64,000 nt of DNA, taken from positions 21,748,913 through 21,812,912 of the forward strand of contig OZ018410.1 of the NCBI GenBank assembly GCA_963969595.1. Direction: 5' to 3'. Positions within the stretch are counted from its first letter, which is position 1; each line of letters opens with the position of its first letter. Of the stretch, positions 10,147 through 19,500 are shown piece by piece. The notes below the pieces were generated by a model. It did no database searches, was not told the origin of the DNA, and saw nothing but the letters and a program-made list of their open reading frames with translations. The position numbers and the translations under genes are program-made. The stretch is from Neckera pumila. Taxonomy: Eukaryota; Streptophyta; Bryopsida; Hypnales; Neckeraceae.

Positions 10147-10959
10147 CCTCTAAAGGTCAGAGACTATATTTTCACCAAAAATACTCTCAAATTGCCATTT
10201 CTAGTACAATTACCAAATTTTAGGACAAAAACATTTTTGGACACGTGTAACCATAGGATCTTGTAGCAAGCTTGTTTGATAATATGTAGAAAAAAATTCA
10301 GTTTTTTCCACCTTGTAGATTGCAAGATATTAGCATTTGAGTTGACAAAAAACTTTTTTTTGGCCCTGCAAAGAACCGGGCAGCTGCACTTCACAAGGTC
10401 ACATCTAAATGAAAAAATGTCCAAAATGGTGGTTACTCCTAGAATTCATTCTTCAAAGCAAGTTGGCTGCATGCCTGAAAAATTTCAGATCCTTTGGAAT
10501 TGTACAACATATAGGAAAAAAATAGGTTGTTGAAAGAAGTAGAAAATGATTCAAAACACAAAATTATTAAGAACTTAATTATGGAATTGAAAATGTCAAT
10601 CCCAACGGTGGTAATGTTGTAATAAATAATATGCATCCCATGCTTTTAATTTTTCAAAAAGTATTGAAAATTGAGTTAAATGGAGGACTTCAAAGTTTAT
10701 TTTAGAGTAGGGAGTCCATAACTGCCCATAAACTAGAACACCCCATAATTTCATCTCATAAATCAAAATGGAATAATTAAATATCATGCAATAACTTTTT
10801 AACCATGTAATCAAAAGTTTTGAAAATTGTTGGGCCTTAAAGCTACTCCTTGGGTACACATTGTATGAAATTTTCAAAGAAAAAAATTAAAATTTCCGTT
10901 TGTAGTGAGTAGTCCAAAATTGCTATGTTGCCAAAAAAAACCCTTTGGTCCTTTAGGGA
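10147..10959. mobile_element. piggyBac-like non-autonomous element, family 2 (813 bp)
   Basis: TTAA at 10,143-10,146 and 10,960-10,963 flank a sequence starting CCTCTAAAGGTCAGAG and ending TTTGGTCCTTTAGGGA. The interior is colinear with 39,089-39,965 and 46,656-48,152 (GCCATTTCTAGTA, GGATCTTGTAG, GAGGACTTCAAAGTTTATTT, GGGCCTTAAAGC). It is non-coding; the open frames inside are unrelated to any transposase. Confidence 0.85.
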
Positions 10960-10963
10960 TTAA

Positions 10964-12360
10964 CATGTATTTAAATCAAAGATCATTACAATAAAACTTT
11001 TTCTACAAACTAGAATCAACTAATATTCAATATGGTCTTAGTGATGAAATAATGATTTGAATAATCAATGATGTTTTCACCTTCCGTAAAAATAAAATAA
11101 AATAAAAAATTTAACCTATTACAAAAAAATTAAATTATTAAATTAAAATACAAGAATATATATTTAAAAAATGTATTTCACATTAAATGCCTTTAGATTG
11201 ATTTCATGAAGATTTACAAAGTATTTTATAAGTAAGACCATGTACAAAATTTTAATTGTAAAGTTGATTGAATGATCTTGTAATTATTGTTTTGTAAATC
11301 ATTTCAAAAGGATTTTAGTTTCATTGATCCAAATTTGGATTTCATATAGTTTAAATATAGACTTGGAATTGCTTTCCTTAACTATAAAACTACTTAGATG
11401 TGATCAATTCTAAGTACATAAATGAGTGTGAATCTTGTATTAGAGTTGGTCTTTTATCTACATGGGAGTCAAAATCGGAAAGCAATTTTTTAAGATTTTG
11501 GAATTGGAATTGCTCAATTTGCTAACTTCCATGAAGTTTATGTTTCTATGTGAGTAGGGAGAAACTACATTTTAGGAGCTTTGTCTTGTTGTCAAACTGG
11601 AAGCAATCCAAAAGTTCAAATCCAATGTTAAAATTAGTTATCATGTGCTTTTCCCTAGAAATTAGCCAAAGAACAATTTTGATCCCCTTCTTGCAAATAT
11701 TGCATACTTCCACATAAATTTACAAAAAAACATTTAGTCTTTTCCACATAGTTTGGCTAATTCTAGTACATGGAATTTTACCCTAAGTAGATGAGAGAAT
11801 GCATAATTTGATGGTATAATTTTCTATTTTTATTTTTTTTAACAAACATATTCAAGAAACACAATATAAGGGTTTTCCGTCAGGAAGAGAGACTGATTTC
11901 ACACAAGGTAAAGAATCCATCACCACCAAATATTGAATCTGCAACCACACCATTTAGATTGATTACCTCACCACCATCACTCAATTGTTTAGGATCACCT
12001 CGGACCTTATGGTATAAAATCTTTGATTTGTCATTTGATCTTATTGTAATGCTACTTGACATTTGCCTTATTGCGTAAATTCTCCTTTTTTTGGTATTCC
12101 ATTGTGTGACTTTCATTGGATCAAATCTATAGTATGTAAATATGCAATGTACAAGCATCTCTTGTAGTCCATCAGAATTTGTACAATTCAATAATGTTTC
12201 AATGGGCAATAATTTAAAATAATGTTATATTGGTACATTAGCATCACACTCAATCACTAATAATATAAATGAGTGTGGTCTTCAATCAAGGGGAAAGCAC
12301 CATAAGGCTAAAACAGCCAAATGATATGGAAAATAACATGCCTTTCTTCATCCAGTGCAT
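10964..12360. other. AT-rich intergenic DNA
   Basis: Very AT-rich. The segment at about 11,880-12,020 resembles 44,990-45,120 (shared AATATTGAATCTGCAACCAC-type stretch), so it belongs to an unclassified dispersed repeat. No gene recognised. Confidence 0.4.
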
Positions 12361-12379
12361 TACTGCCATGTGTACATAT

Positions 12380-12425
12380 GTGTGTGTATATATTTATATA
12401 TTTATATATATATTTATTTATTAAC
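12380..12425 (+). promoter_or_regulatory. AT-repeat, TATA-like, upstream of the 12,716 gene
   Basis: A run of TATATATTTATATATTTATA lies about 300 bp before the first ATG of the three-exon gene, and composition becomes markedly GC-richer just after it. This could be core promoter or simple repeat; the transcription start is not visible. Confidence 0.3.
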
Positions 12426-12715
12426 AAATGCACAGCACAGAGATGGTTTCTTAGTGTCCATTGAGTCTATTACTCTATGGGGGCTGGGAATCACTTGCTA
12501 TTCTTCTCCTTCAGTTTCCTCACACATACGGAGCCTCTTTGCGACGTTCTTGTGCGGGGAGGACGGTGCTCAACCCTGGTCTCCGCTTCATTTCTCTCGT
12601 TTTGTACACACGCGGCGTTGTCGAAATGGAGTGAGAGATTTGCAGCTACAGCCAGTTTGAGAGTCATTCCGGGAAGTCGTCATTTGCACGTGATCGAAGG
12701 AGCTTGCCAACAACC

Positions 12716-14833
12716 ATGCAGATGGTGAGTTCCGAAGCTGTGGAGGCAGCCGCCATGGCTTCCAAGTACCGCAAGTATGAGCGCGACTATTTGCGACGCA
12801 TCAATCACCTCTATTTCTCCGATACCACGCCCAACAACTCCGGTAACAATCCTCCGCTGTCACTTCATTGCATGCTTCGAATTTTCGGTTACTCTCCTCT
12901 TTCCTTCTTTTAAATTTTTGTAATTCTATTTTATATGATCAGGCCAGCTCAGTGACATGGCCTTTTGTTCTCTTTCTTTTTAATTCGTCGTGCTTGGTTA
13001 CCGTTCTAGAATGTTCTCGCTTTTTTGAATAATCAGGAACTTGTTAAAGTTTCTCAATGTTGATCTGAGAAATTATAGCTCGAATGCATATTTTTTCAAA
13101 GAAGAATTGACAAGAACGCAGAAGTCTTTGGCTGAAACGCAGTCCAGTGAAATCAAGCCTCAAATATAGCAGCATTCTTCATAATCGTGTTCCTCATGTT
13201 TTTCAATGAAGTCGATAGCAGAAACGCACTCCAGAAATTGAATCTGAAATACTCCGGCATTCTTAAATAATCTTTTGATCCTCAGCTGTTGATTTGAAAG
13301 ATTACAGCTCGACTGCATAGTTTTTCAAAGAAGAAATGGCAAGAGCGCGACAGTCTTTTGCCCAAAGCACGGTAAAAAAGAATTGAATGTCGAATTTTGC
13401 AGGGTTCTTCGTAATCTTGTTCCTCAAAGTTGATGTGTGAGATTACAGTTTGAGCGTATTGTTTTTCAATGAAATCAATAGCAAAATGCAGTTTACAAAA
13501 TTGAATCTGAAATATCCCAGCGTCCATGGTAATCTTTTGTTCGCCATTGTTGATCTCAGAGAGTACAGTGCGAGTTCAAAGGAGAATTGACAAGAATGCA
13601 AGAGTCGTTAGCCTATACTAATTCCAAAATAATCGAATCTGAAATATTCCAGCGTTCTTGGTAATCTTGTCTTCATGGTGTCTGTGCATGGACGCATCTT
13701 ACGGTAGGGGTTTAGAGGTTTCGACATGAGGTTTGTGCGAAGCGTTGAAATTCAGCGTGGTGATGGATGTCTATTTCTGGTGCTCTGGGTTCTGTTATTT
13801 CCATCCTTCGTTGTGTCGATAGTTGTGTCGATAGGGCTTTGCGCTTGCTGAAGGAAGAGCAGCGTCATGTTTCATACAGCATAGAGTATAATTATTAAGT
13901 TCTAATCTCTTAGCCTGCTTTAGTCAATGCCTTGGAGGAGTAATTCTCAGGAGAATAAATCCTGTGTTATACTAGACGCAAATTCTGTACTAATAAGCAG
14001 AGTTCATTGCTGGATGCTCTTCCAAACCCTAAATGTATAACGTTCACTCTGAATTGGTTCTTTTAGAACACAGCATTCTCAATTGACTGTAATAACGGTC
14101 CGGTTCGTGTCCCGATAGTGCTGACAAAATGGATCTTGCAGGTGAAGTATTTGAGAGCGTTGCCACTGTCGACGAGTTTGTAATTAAAGAGGGCAAGTAA
14201 GTAACTCGAAAAGCACCTGCAATTTGTATTTGTTCTCCTCTCATGGGCTAATGCTGACAGTCACTGCCATATTTTAGCAACGTTACACCTGCGAATGAGG
14301 GTCGGATGGGGTAATATAGAGCATCACTTTTTCAATTGATCAGAATTGGAGGTACAGTACAACCTCTCTTAGTGCATACTCCTTTAATGTATATGCAGTA
14401 AGAGAGGTAGTACTTTGAAGCATTTATTTGTGAACAGTAGTTAAAGGCCCCATAGTGAGAGGCCACGTTAGCTAGTGTTCAGTACAGAACCTCTCCTATT
14501 GCATAAACCTCTCTTAGTGCATAATCCCCAGACTGTGCACTAAGAGAGGTTCTACTGTATTTTCTCTGACCAATTCAGATGACCGTTATTGTTGTCATGA
14601 CGTCTGCGACCCTCAAAGGTCTGTTGCATCTCGTCCTGATTCCTGGGGTTTGCTTGTGCAGGGAAGCCCCAATGCGGAAATTCCTTGCAAATTCAGCTCT
14701 CGTGAACAAGGATTCCTCAACCCCAAAGTTCGAATCCATGGATGTTGATGCCAACCTGGCATCTACTTCTAGTAAAAAATCCCAGCGTGCTACCCCAAAT
14801 GGTAATGGGAAACGAGACAGGAGTAATAAATGA
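12716..14833 (+). CDS. Three-exon gene for a 117-aa plant-type protein of unknown function
   Basis: Exons are 12,716-12,842, 14,142-14,196 and 14,662-14,833, with donors CG|GTAACA and CAA|GTAAGT and acceptors CTTGCAG and TTGTGCAG. Joined, they give one open frame of 117 codons. The N-terminus (residues 16-35) carries SKYRKYERDYLRRINHLYFS, an amphipathic basic stretch. A middle segment reads EVFESVATVDEFVI, then EAPMRKF at 62-68. The C-terminal 45 residues are Ser/Thr/Lys-rich and end in a nuclear-localisation-like KRDRSNK. The layout recalls a short conserved plant family of unknown function, from memory only. The start is the first ATG; Met3 and Met14 are alternatives. Intron 1 holds a tandem array and intron 2 a pogo-like MITE. 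The perfect phasing makes a real gene likely. Confidence 0.7.
13058..13680. repeat. Degenerate tandem array in intron 1
   Basis: About five diverged units recur through the intron, with phrases GTTGATCTGAGA, TTACAGCTCGA, TTTTTCAA(A/T)GAA, ACAAGAACGCAGAAGTC, GAAATTGAATCTGAAATA, TCC(A/G)GC(A/G)TTCTT and GTAATCTTGTTCCTCA. Unit spacing is irregular (roughly 90-140 bp), apparently through internal deletions. No coding sense is seen. Confidence 0.7.
14355..14557. mobile_element. 203-bp pogo/Tc1-mariner-like MITE in intron 2
   Basis: The first 22 bases (CAGTACAACCTCTCTTAGTG...) match the reverse complement of the last 22 at 21 positions. A TA dinucleotide flanks each side (14,353-14,354 and 14,558-14,559). 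Several subterminal copies of AACCTCTCTTA/TAAGAGAGG lie within. CAGT-starting TIRs of this type with TA target duplications are characteristic of pogo-like Tc1/mariner elements. Confidence 0.85.
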
Positions 14834-15358
14834 CCGCATTTATTCAAACCCTTTTAAATTGTGTATACAAGTCTTTGAGAAGTAGAGACCGACTGAGGCA
14901 ATTGTGTGAGGGTCATGCAGGCGCATGCAATCTCTTTCTATTTATGCAGACATAGTTATACGTTACTTATCACAAGTGTGGTTACATATATACTGCAATG
15001 GCCGGGTATTTTCAACTTGAAACGTCCATTTGAAGCACCTTTCTCTTGCGACACGGTTCTTCCTTCGAAAGGCTGCTGTGGTCTTGCTGTCGGTAAATAG
15101 TATCATTGAAGCCAGTAATAACGTAACCAGCTATCAGGCAAAGGCTATGGATGGTTTGCATAAGAACTGTCAATGTGTAACGAGTCGCTCTTCATCTTGT
15201 GAGGGGTACCATTGTAACTTATTCGAGCACTGAGTTAGCGATGGAGGTTACAATATACTACTCGTATATTGTATGAGAAAGCACCTTGCAAGGTATTTGA
15301 TACTGTCCTTTGTCAGTACAACGTGTTTCTTGCATTTTTTCAAAATACTTTTTGATAC
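14834..15358. other. 3' flank of the three-exon gene
   Basis: Probable 3' UTR and intergenic DNA. Short frames at 14,906-15,233 do not resemble known proteins. Confidence 0.4.
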
Positions 15359-15467
15359 CTACACAAAATAATGAAATTAGGTTGCCCCAGACTATAGTTG
15401 ACCATGTCTGAGAGTGTTAGATATGAGAAACTAGTGTGGGGCAACCTAATTTCACTATTTTGTGTAG
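15359..15467. mobile_element. 109-bp foldback MITE
   Basis: CTACACAAAATAATGAAATT at the left, continuing AGGTTGCCCCA, is matched at the right in inverted orientation (CTACACAAAATAGTGAAATT...) over about 36 bp with two mismatches. The loop is only about 37 bp, so the whole element can fold into a hairpin. No clean target duplication was identified. Confidence 0.8.
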
Positions 15468-16435
15468 TTCTTCTGTGGAAGGACATTCGCTATCTGTGTA
15501 ATTTTCTTTTATGAATAGTGATCTCCAACACTTTCTGAACATTCCACCTGAACGTACGCAGAAAGTTAGAGGAAAAATCGCTATCTACGGCCTCGCCCGT
15601 TCGGAGAAATGGCGGGCAACTAAGTTAGATGAGGGAAACTGTTGAGCAGAACGGCCATCATGTCAACCATGGCAGGTCTTGTTTCTGATCAATAGCCACC
15701 TTAGTCAAGAGAGAGCAATGCTCAATGACTGGGCCATGGGGTTTCCATGTAAGCCACTCGATCAATTCTAGTGACTCTCTGCTGACAGGCAGCGCGAAGA
15801 TGCTGTAAGGTTGAGCATTGCAACGAAGCAGCTGAAACGGAAAGACGAGCATATTTTGTCTCCACTTTTTTATTAACTTGAGGTGATCTTTGATAAGGCT
15901 GAAGTTTTGACTATATTTTAAGGTGATGGTTTGCACTGTTGGTGAAGTCCGCATTATTTATGTCTGTATGTGCAAGCGCCCTTTCTGCGAATCAGGTGAT
16001 GCTCTTCTTTCTTATCATTGTTTTATCATCCAGTTCTGTTTCTCTGCATCGAGGCTGCTTATGTCATGCTAGGCGTGTACTGCACGGCAACGCGTACAGA
16101 CATTTTGGATAATTTAACATAAATATCGCCATTTCTTAACTCTCGCCTACTGTACCCGTATCTGCCACATGGCGGTTCAGGGAAGCTTCGCAACAACTCG
16201 TGGACAGTTTCTGCATTGTTAGTAGTTTATTAGAACACATTAGAACATTAGTTTAGTAAAAATGAAACTAAACTACTGTATGTAACTTACTAAGATTGTT
16301 CTAAGGTTGTAGGGTCGAAACTCACCCTGTCATGAGGAATTTCATGTGATTGATAGTTATAGATTAAATTGATTTTAGTTCAATTTCTGTGCTTATAGAC
16401 CATTTGAATTGATGTAGACTAATTCATAAGTATCG
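15468..16435. other. No gene recognised
   Basis: Moderately AT-rich. A 98-codon minus-strand frame (15,658-15,954) has no recognisable family. A short inverted motif, TTTAGTAAAAATGAAACTAAA, lies near 16,253-16,273. Confidence 0.35.
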
Positions 16436-16439
16436 TTAA

Positions 16440-16660
16440 CCCTTGAACGTCGAGGCGGACGTTCTGCGTCCGATGAATGACAAGAGAATCTCCTATGTAG
16501 GACAGAAATGCAACTATTCATCTTCCAAATTTTGTTGTGAAAAGGAAGGTCCTTTACAGTAGTTTGACTTCCAATGAATACTTTTTCTTTTTTTAAGCCA
16601 ATTGTTCCCACGGTTTTGCAAAAGGGTGATTTCCACGGCCACCAGCCTGGCGTTTAAGGG
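16440..16660. mobile_element. TTAA-flanked 221-bp MITE, copy B
   Basis: This is very close in sequence to copy A at 6,956-7,177, with the same start (CCCTTGAACGTCGAGG), the same CGGACG..CGTCCG palindrome and the same end (GCGTTTAAGGG). TTAA lies at 16,436-16,439 and 16,661-16,664. The high similarity and intact target duplications suggest recent activity. A third, badly decayed relative lies at about 44,490-44,676. Confidence 0.88.
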
Positions 16661-16664
16661 TTAA

Positions 16665-17313
16665 TACCTGATTTCTTCTTGTATTAAGCCTAAATTTATT
16701 TGTACAGACAGATTAGGAGGTGGGGCCGACTGACCGACTGCATGGAAGGCCGGGTGGGTGACCCCACCCAGAGCTCACACAGGCTCTCTACTTCCGAGAA
16801 AGAGCCTCATTACCATTTTATCATGTCTGCACCACTGCCACGCTCTGATATAGAGGCACAACTCCTGAACCTCAGACTGTAACTGTGTATGTGACTTTCG
16901 AAGACTCGTAACTTAGTCAGTTATGTTCTCATCGAGGAAGCAATCGCTCTCGACTTCGTGTTCGAGTTCCATTTGTTGAGGGCTTTCAAGTTGTGGTGTT
17001 CTTGAGCTTGGGAGGGGAACGACAAAGAGTGTTCAAATCAGAGGGACAAGGAATTGGCCATCAGGGGAATTAGTATATGGGATTCCCGTTGACAGGGAGG
17101 ATCTAGGGTAAGAGCAGGGAGGAAAGATTCAACTCATCCTTTTAGGTGAGACAAAGTGGAGTTGCGGACATTCTGTCAGTAATTAATAGGAGGGGGTGAG
17201 TCCAAGGGACCGGAGAAAGTCTCTGAATTCAAGGATATCTCCATTACCTCTAAATCTTGCGCAATTCTACTTGCAGTTTTCCTTTTCGGGTTACGTTGTC
17301 AAGAAAGGGGATC
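16665..17313 (+). promoter_or_regulatory. Upstream and leader region of the AP2/ERF gene
   Basis: Composition becomes more balanced here. TTCTACTTGCAG, a good splice acceptor, ends at about 17,276, some 37 bp before the preferred ATG, which suggests an intron in the 5' UTR. No TATA box can be assigned with confidence. Confidence 0.4.
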
Positions 17314-18234
17314 ATGGAAACGACGAGGAGGAAGTGTCGACGCACAACAACAGAGCAAGCATCGCCCAGAGGTGCGAGGAAATCCAGGATTCAGGACCTA
17401 TTTGGGACAACGTCGTCTTCATCCGATTCCGCTTCGCCACCGCGCCGTCGTCGCCGTCACGGCTTTAGGAAGATGGTGAAGAAAATGGTACAACCACGGA
17501 GCAGCAGCATTGTGCCAGATCACATCGAGCAGGAGTACATGCCCAAGGAGTACGTGGGTGTGAGGTATCGCGTGGAGCTCAATAAGTACGTGACGGAGAT
17601 TCGGCCCACCAAGAGCACGAAGAAGATCTGGCTGGGCACGTACGACACCGCGGAGGAGGCCGCGCGCGCCTTCGACATCGGGAACTTATGTTGCAAGAAG
17701 AATCTCCCCTTGAACTTCCAGGACTCGCCGCGTATGCTTCGCAAAATCTCCTCTCGGCTGTCACCCGACGAGGCTCGCAACGCCATCGCCAAGTTGGCCA
17801 AGGAAGTTGCGCGCGTGGTCGTCATCAATGTGAGCTCGTCGGAGACGACCAAGAGGAAGGAGGTCGATCGCGCCGCGGCTCAGAAAGCCCACCACCTGGT
17901 CCAGCAAAACTCTCATGAATCCGACCAGTCAGAGTTGCAAGAGCTGCGAGAGCTGCGAGAGCTCGATTACTCGGATGGAAGGCAGGCGGCGTCCCGAACC
18001 CAGCACTTTGAAACCGAGGCCTCCGCAGCCATCACGTACACCGAAACAGTTCCGGAAACGCAATACGTCGTGGAAGAATCGGATTTGGTGGCGAAGTCCA
18101 TGCCATTGAATGCTGGTTGCGAAGGAGGCTCCGGAGGCAGCTTTGACGTGACACTATTTTTTGACGATGACCGAGCTGACGTTCCTCTTCACAAGCTCAT
18201 CAATTTCGGGCCGGATCAGTCCAGGCCCTATTAA
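17314..18234 (+). CDS. AP2/ERF-domain transcription factor, 306 aa
   Basis: A single AP2/ERF DNA-binding domain spans about residues 79-136 (EYVGVRYRV...WLGTYDTAEEAARAFD...LNF). Such proteins bind GCC-box or DRE-type promoter elements in the nucleus. The WLGTYDTAEEAARAFD core is textbook. The first strand is unusual: YVGVR replaces YRGVR, and LNKYVTEIR replaces the common WGKWVAEIR. Other features are a basic NLS-like PPRRRRRHGFRK at 42-53, a short Glu/Leu/Arg heptad run (SELQELRELREL) near 206-217 and an acidic C-terminal patch (FDVTLFFDDDRAD) at about 277-289, likely an activation segment. The ATG at 17,314 is chosen because a splice acceptor ends at about 17,276; an in-frame ATG at 17,257 would lie in the putative intron. 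One AP2 domain and no B3 domain place it in the ERF/DREB class. Confidence 0.92.
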   Translation: METTRRKCRRTTTEQASPRGARKSRIQDLFGTTSSSSDSASPPRRRRRHGFRKMVKKMVQPRSSSIVPDHIEQEYMPKEYVGVRYRVELNKYVTEIRPTKSTKKIWLGTYDTAEEAARAFDIGNLCCKKNLPLNFQDSPRMLRKISSRLSPDEARNAIAKLAKEVARVVVINVSSSETTKRKEVDRAAAQKAHHLVQQNSHESDQSELQELRELRELDYSDGRQAASRTQHFETEASAAITYTETVPETQYVVEESDLVAKSMPLNAGCEGGSGGSFDVTLFFDDDRADVPLHKLINFGPDQSRPY

Positions 18235-19500
18235 TGGCGAGGTTCTGTGTCACTACCATTCCTGAATCGCCTATTATTACCGAACAATTCCGCCTTCTTC
18301 AAGAATTTAATTCGTAAGGTGGGTGACAACTGCCAATGTTAGAAGAGTCAATGAAGAAGTGCGTCAAACGGCAAGTTCTGTTCAACGATGTCCAGAAAGG
18401 TCGGCAATTCAATTTCGCCACTGTTCAGTTTATTTCTCTCGCCAAACCTGGCAACGACATTGAGATCAATGTCAGATTACGAAGCATGAAGGAGCAAGGA
18501 GCACCAACATATCGAAGCAAACGGCGCAAATTCTTCCAAGGGCAAGTCTACATCTGCAAATGTTTTCTAGATTTGAGGCTGTGATTTGTATACTGATTGT
18601 TGGATAACCCAATTTTGTAGATATGTGTGTATAGTTTACCCAGTTTGAGGTAGAAGTGTATAGAGAGATAGAGACTCATATGAAAGTCATAGCATTCTTT
18701 ACTAGTGGCATGGCACCTTTTGAGAGTACTAGTGTCAATTACAAAAGATGTAGTGCAAAGTCGTGTCAAATCAGCATAAATGAAGCAACATCAAAGCTTC
18801 GACATACTTTTACAGGACATGTTAATGGCTCATTGGCTTGAGAAGTTCTCACTTGTTTACACTTGTTCAAATTGACGGACAAGGTGTCAAATTCTTTTTA
18901 ATGCCAATTCACGAGGTGTTCAACAAGGGTTCTCTAGAATCTTATAATTCTCTTATAATGCCCATGGATGAATCAGTCTGCAACTGACATTACCAAGAAA
19001 CTCTCAGTGTTGTTTTCAACACTAAAGATCACTAAAGGGTGATTGCAAACAAGACCCTTTATTTATTGTGGTAAGATACTCAGTATTGTGTACATCATTT
19101 GCGAAACAATTGGAACAATTGGAAGCACTGGCAATCCCAGTTACTGTACTGCACAATAGTTTTGAGATGTACTCGGAGTACGTTAGTCTGTAACTTAAGG
19201 ACTAAGTTAGGGCAAAAGAAGTGGAAATCCTGTGGCAGCTGTAATAAGTTAGACATTTGGGACTCCAGGCTCCTTCAAAGAAAGTGCCTGGTGGACTCAG
19301 CCTTCCAGAATTTCTCAGTCAAGGGTCGGTTACATAGCCTTTTGGACTTGATGGTGTGGATTTCCGCCTTCTTGGGCTTGCCAACAGTCAGAGTTTTCAA
19401 TTTTCAAGAGAGATTTTATTTTCAATTTTCAACAAGGAAATTATTTTTAAATTACAACAACAGCGGTTCTTATTTTCCAGACTAGTGCAACTTGCTGTCT
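18235..19500. other. 3' flank of the AP2/ERF gene, no further gene recognised
   Basis: Short frames at 18,336-18,584 and 19,099-19,485 do not resemble known families. The beginning is probably 3' UTR. The sequence turns AT-rich after 19,400. Confidence 0.4.

Noticed and set aside
16300..16340. tRNA-like GGGTCGAAACTCACCC segment
   Set aside because: No matching acceptor, D or anticodon arms around it.
17257..17313. Upstream in-frame ATG as start of the AP2/ERF protein
   Set aside because: A strong acceptor, TTCTACTTGCAG, ends at about 17,276, so this ATG probably lies in an intron; the ATG at 17,314 is preferred.
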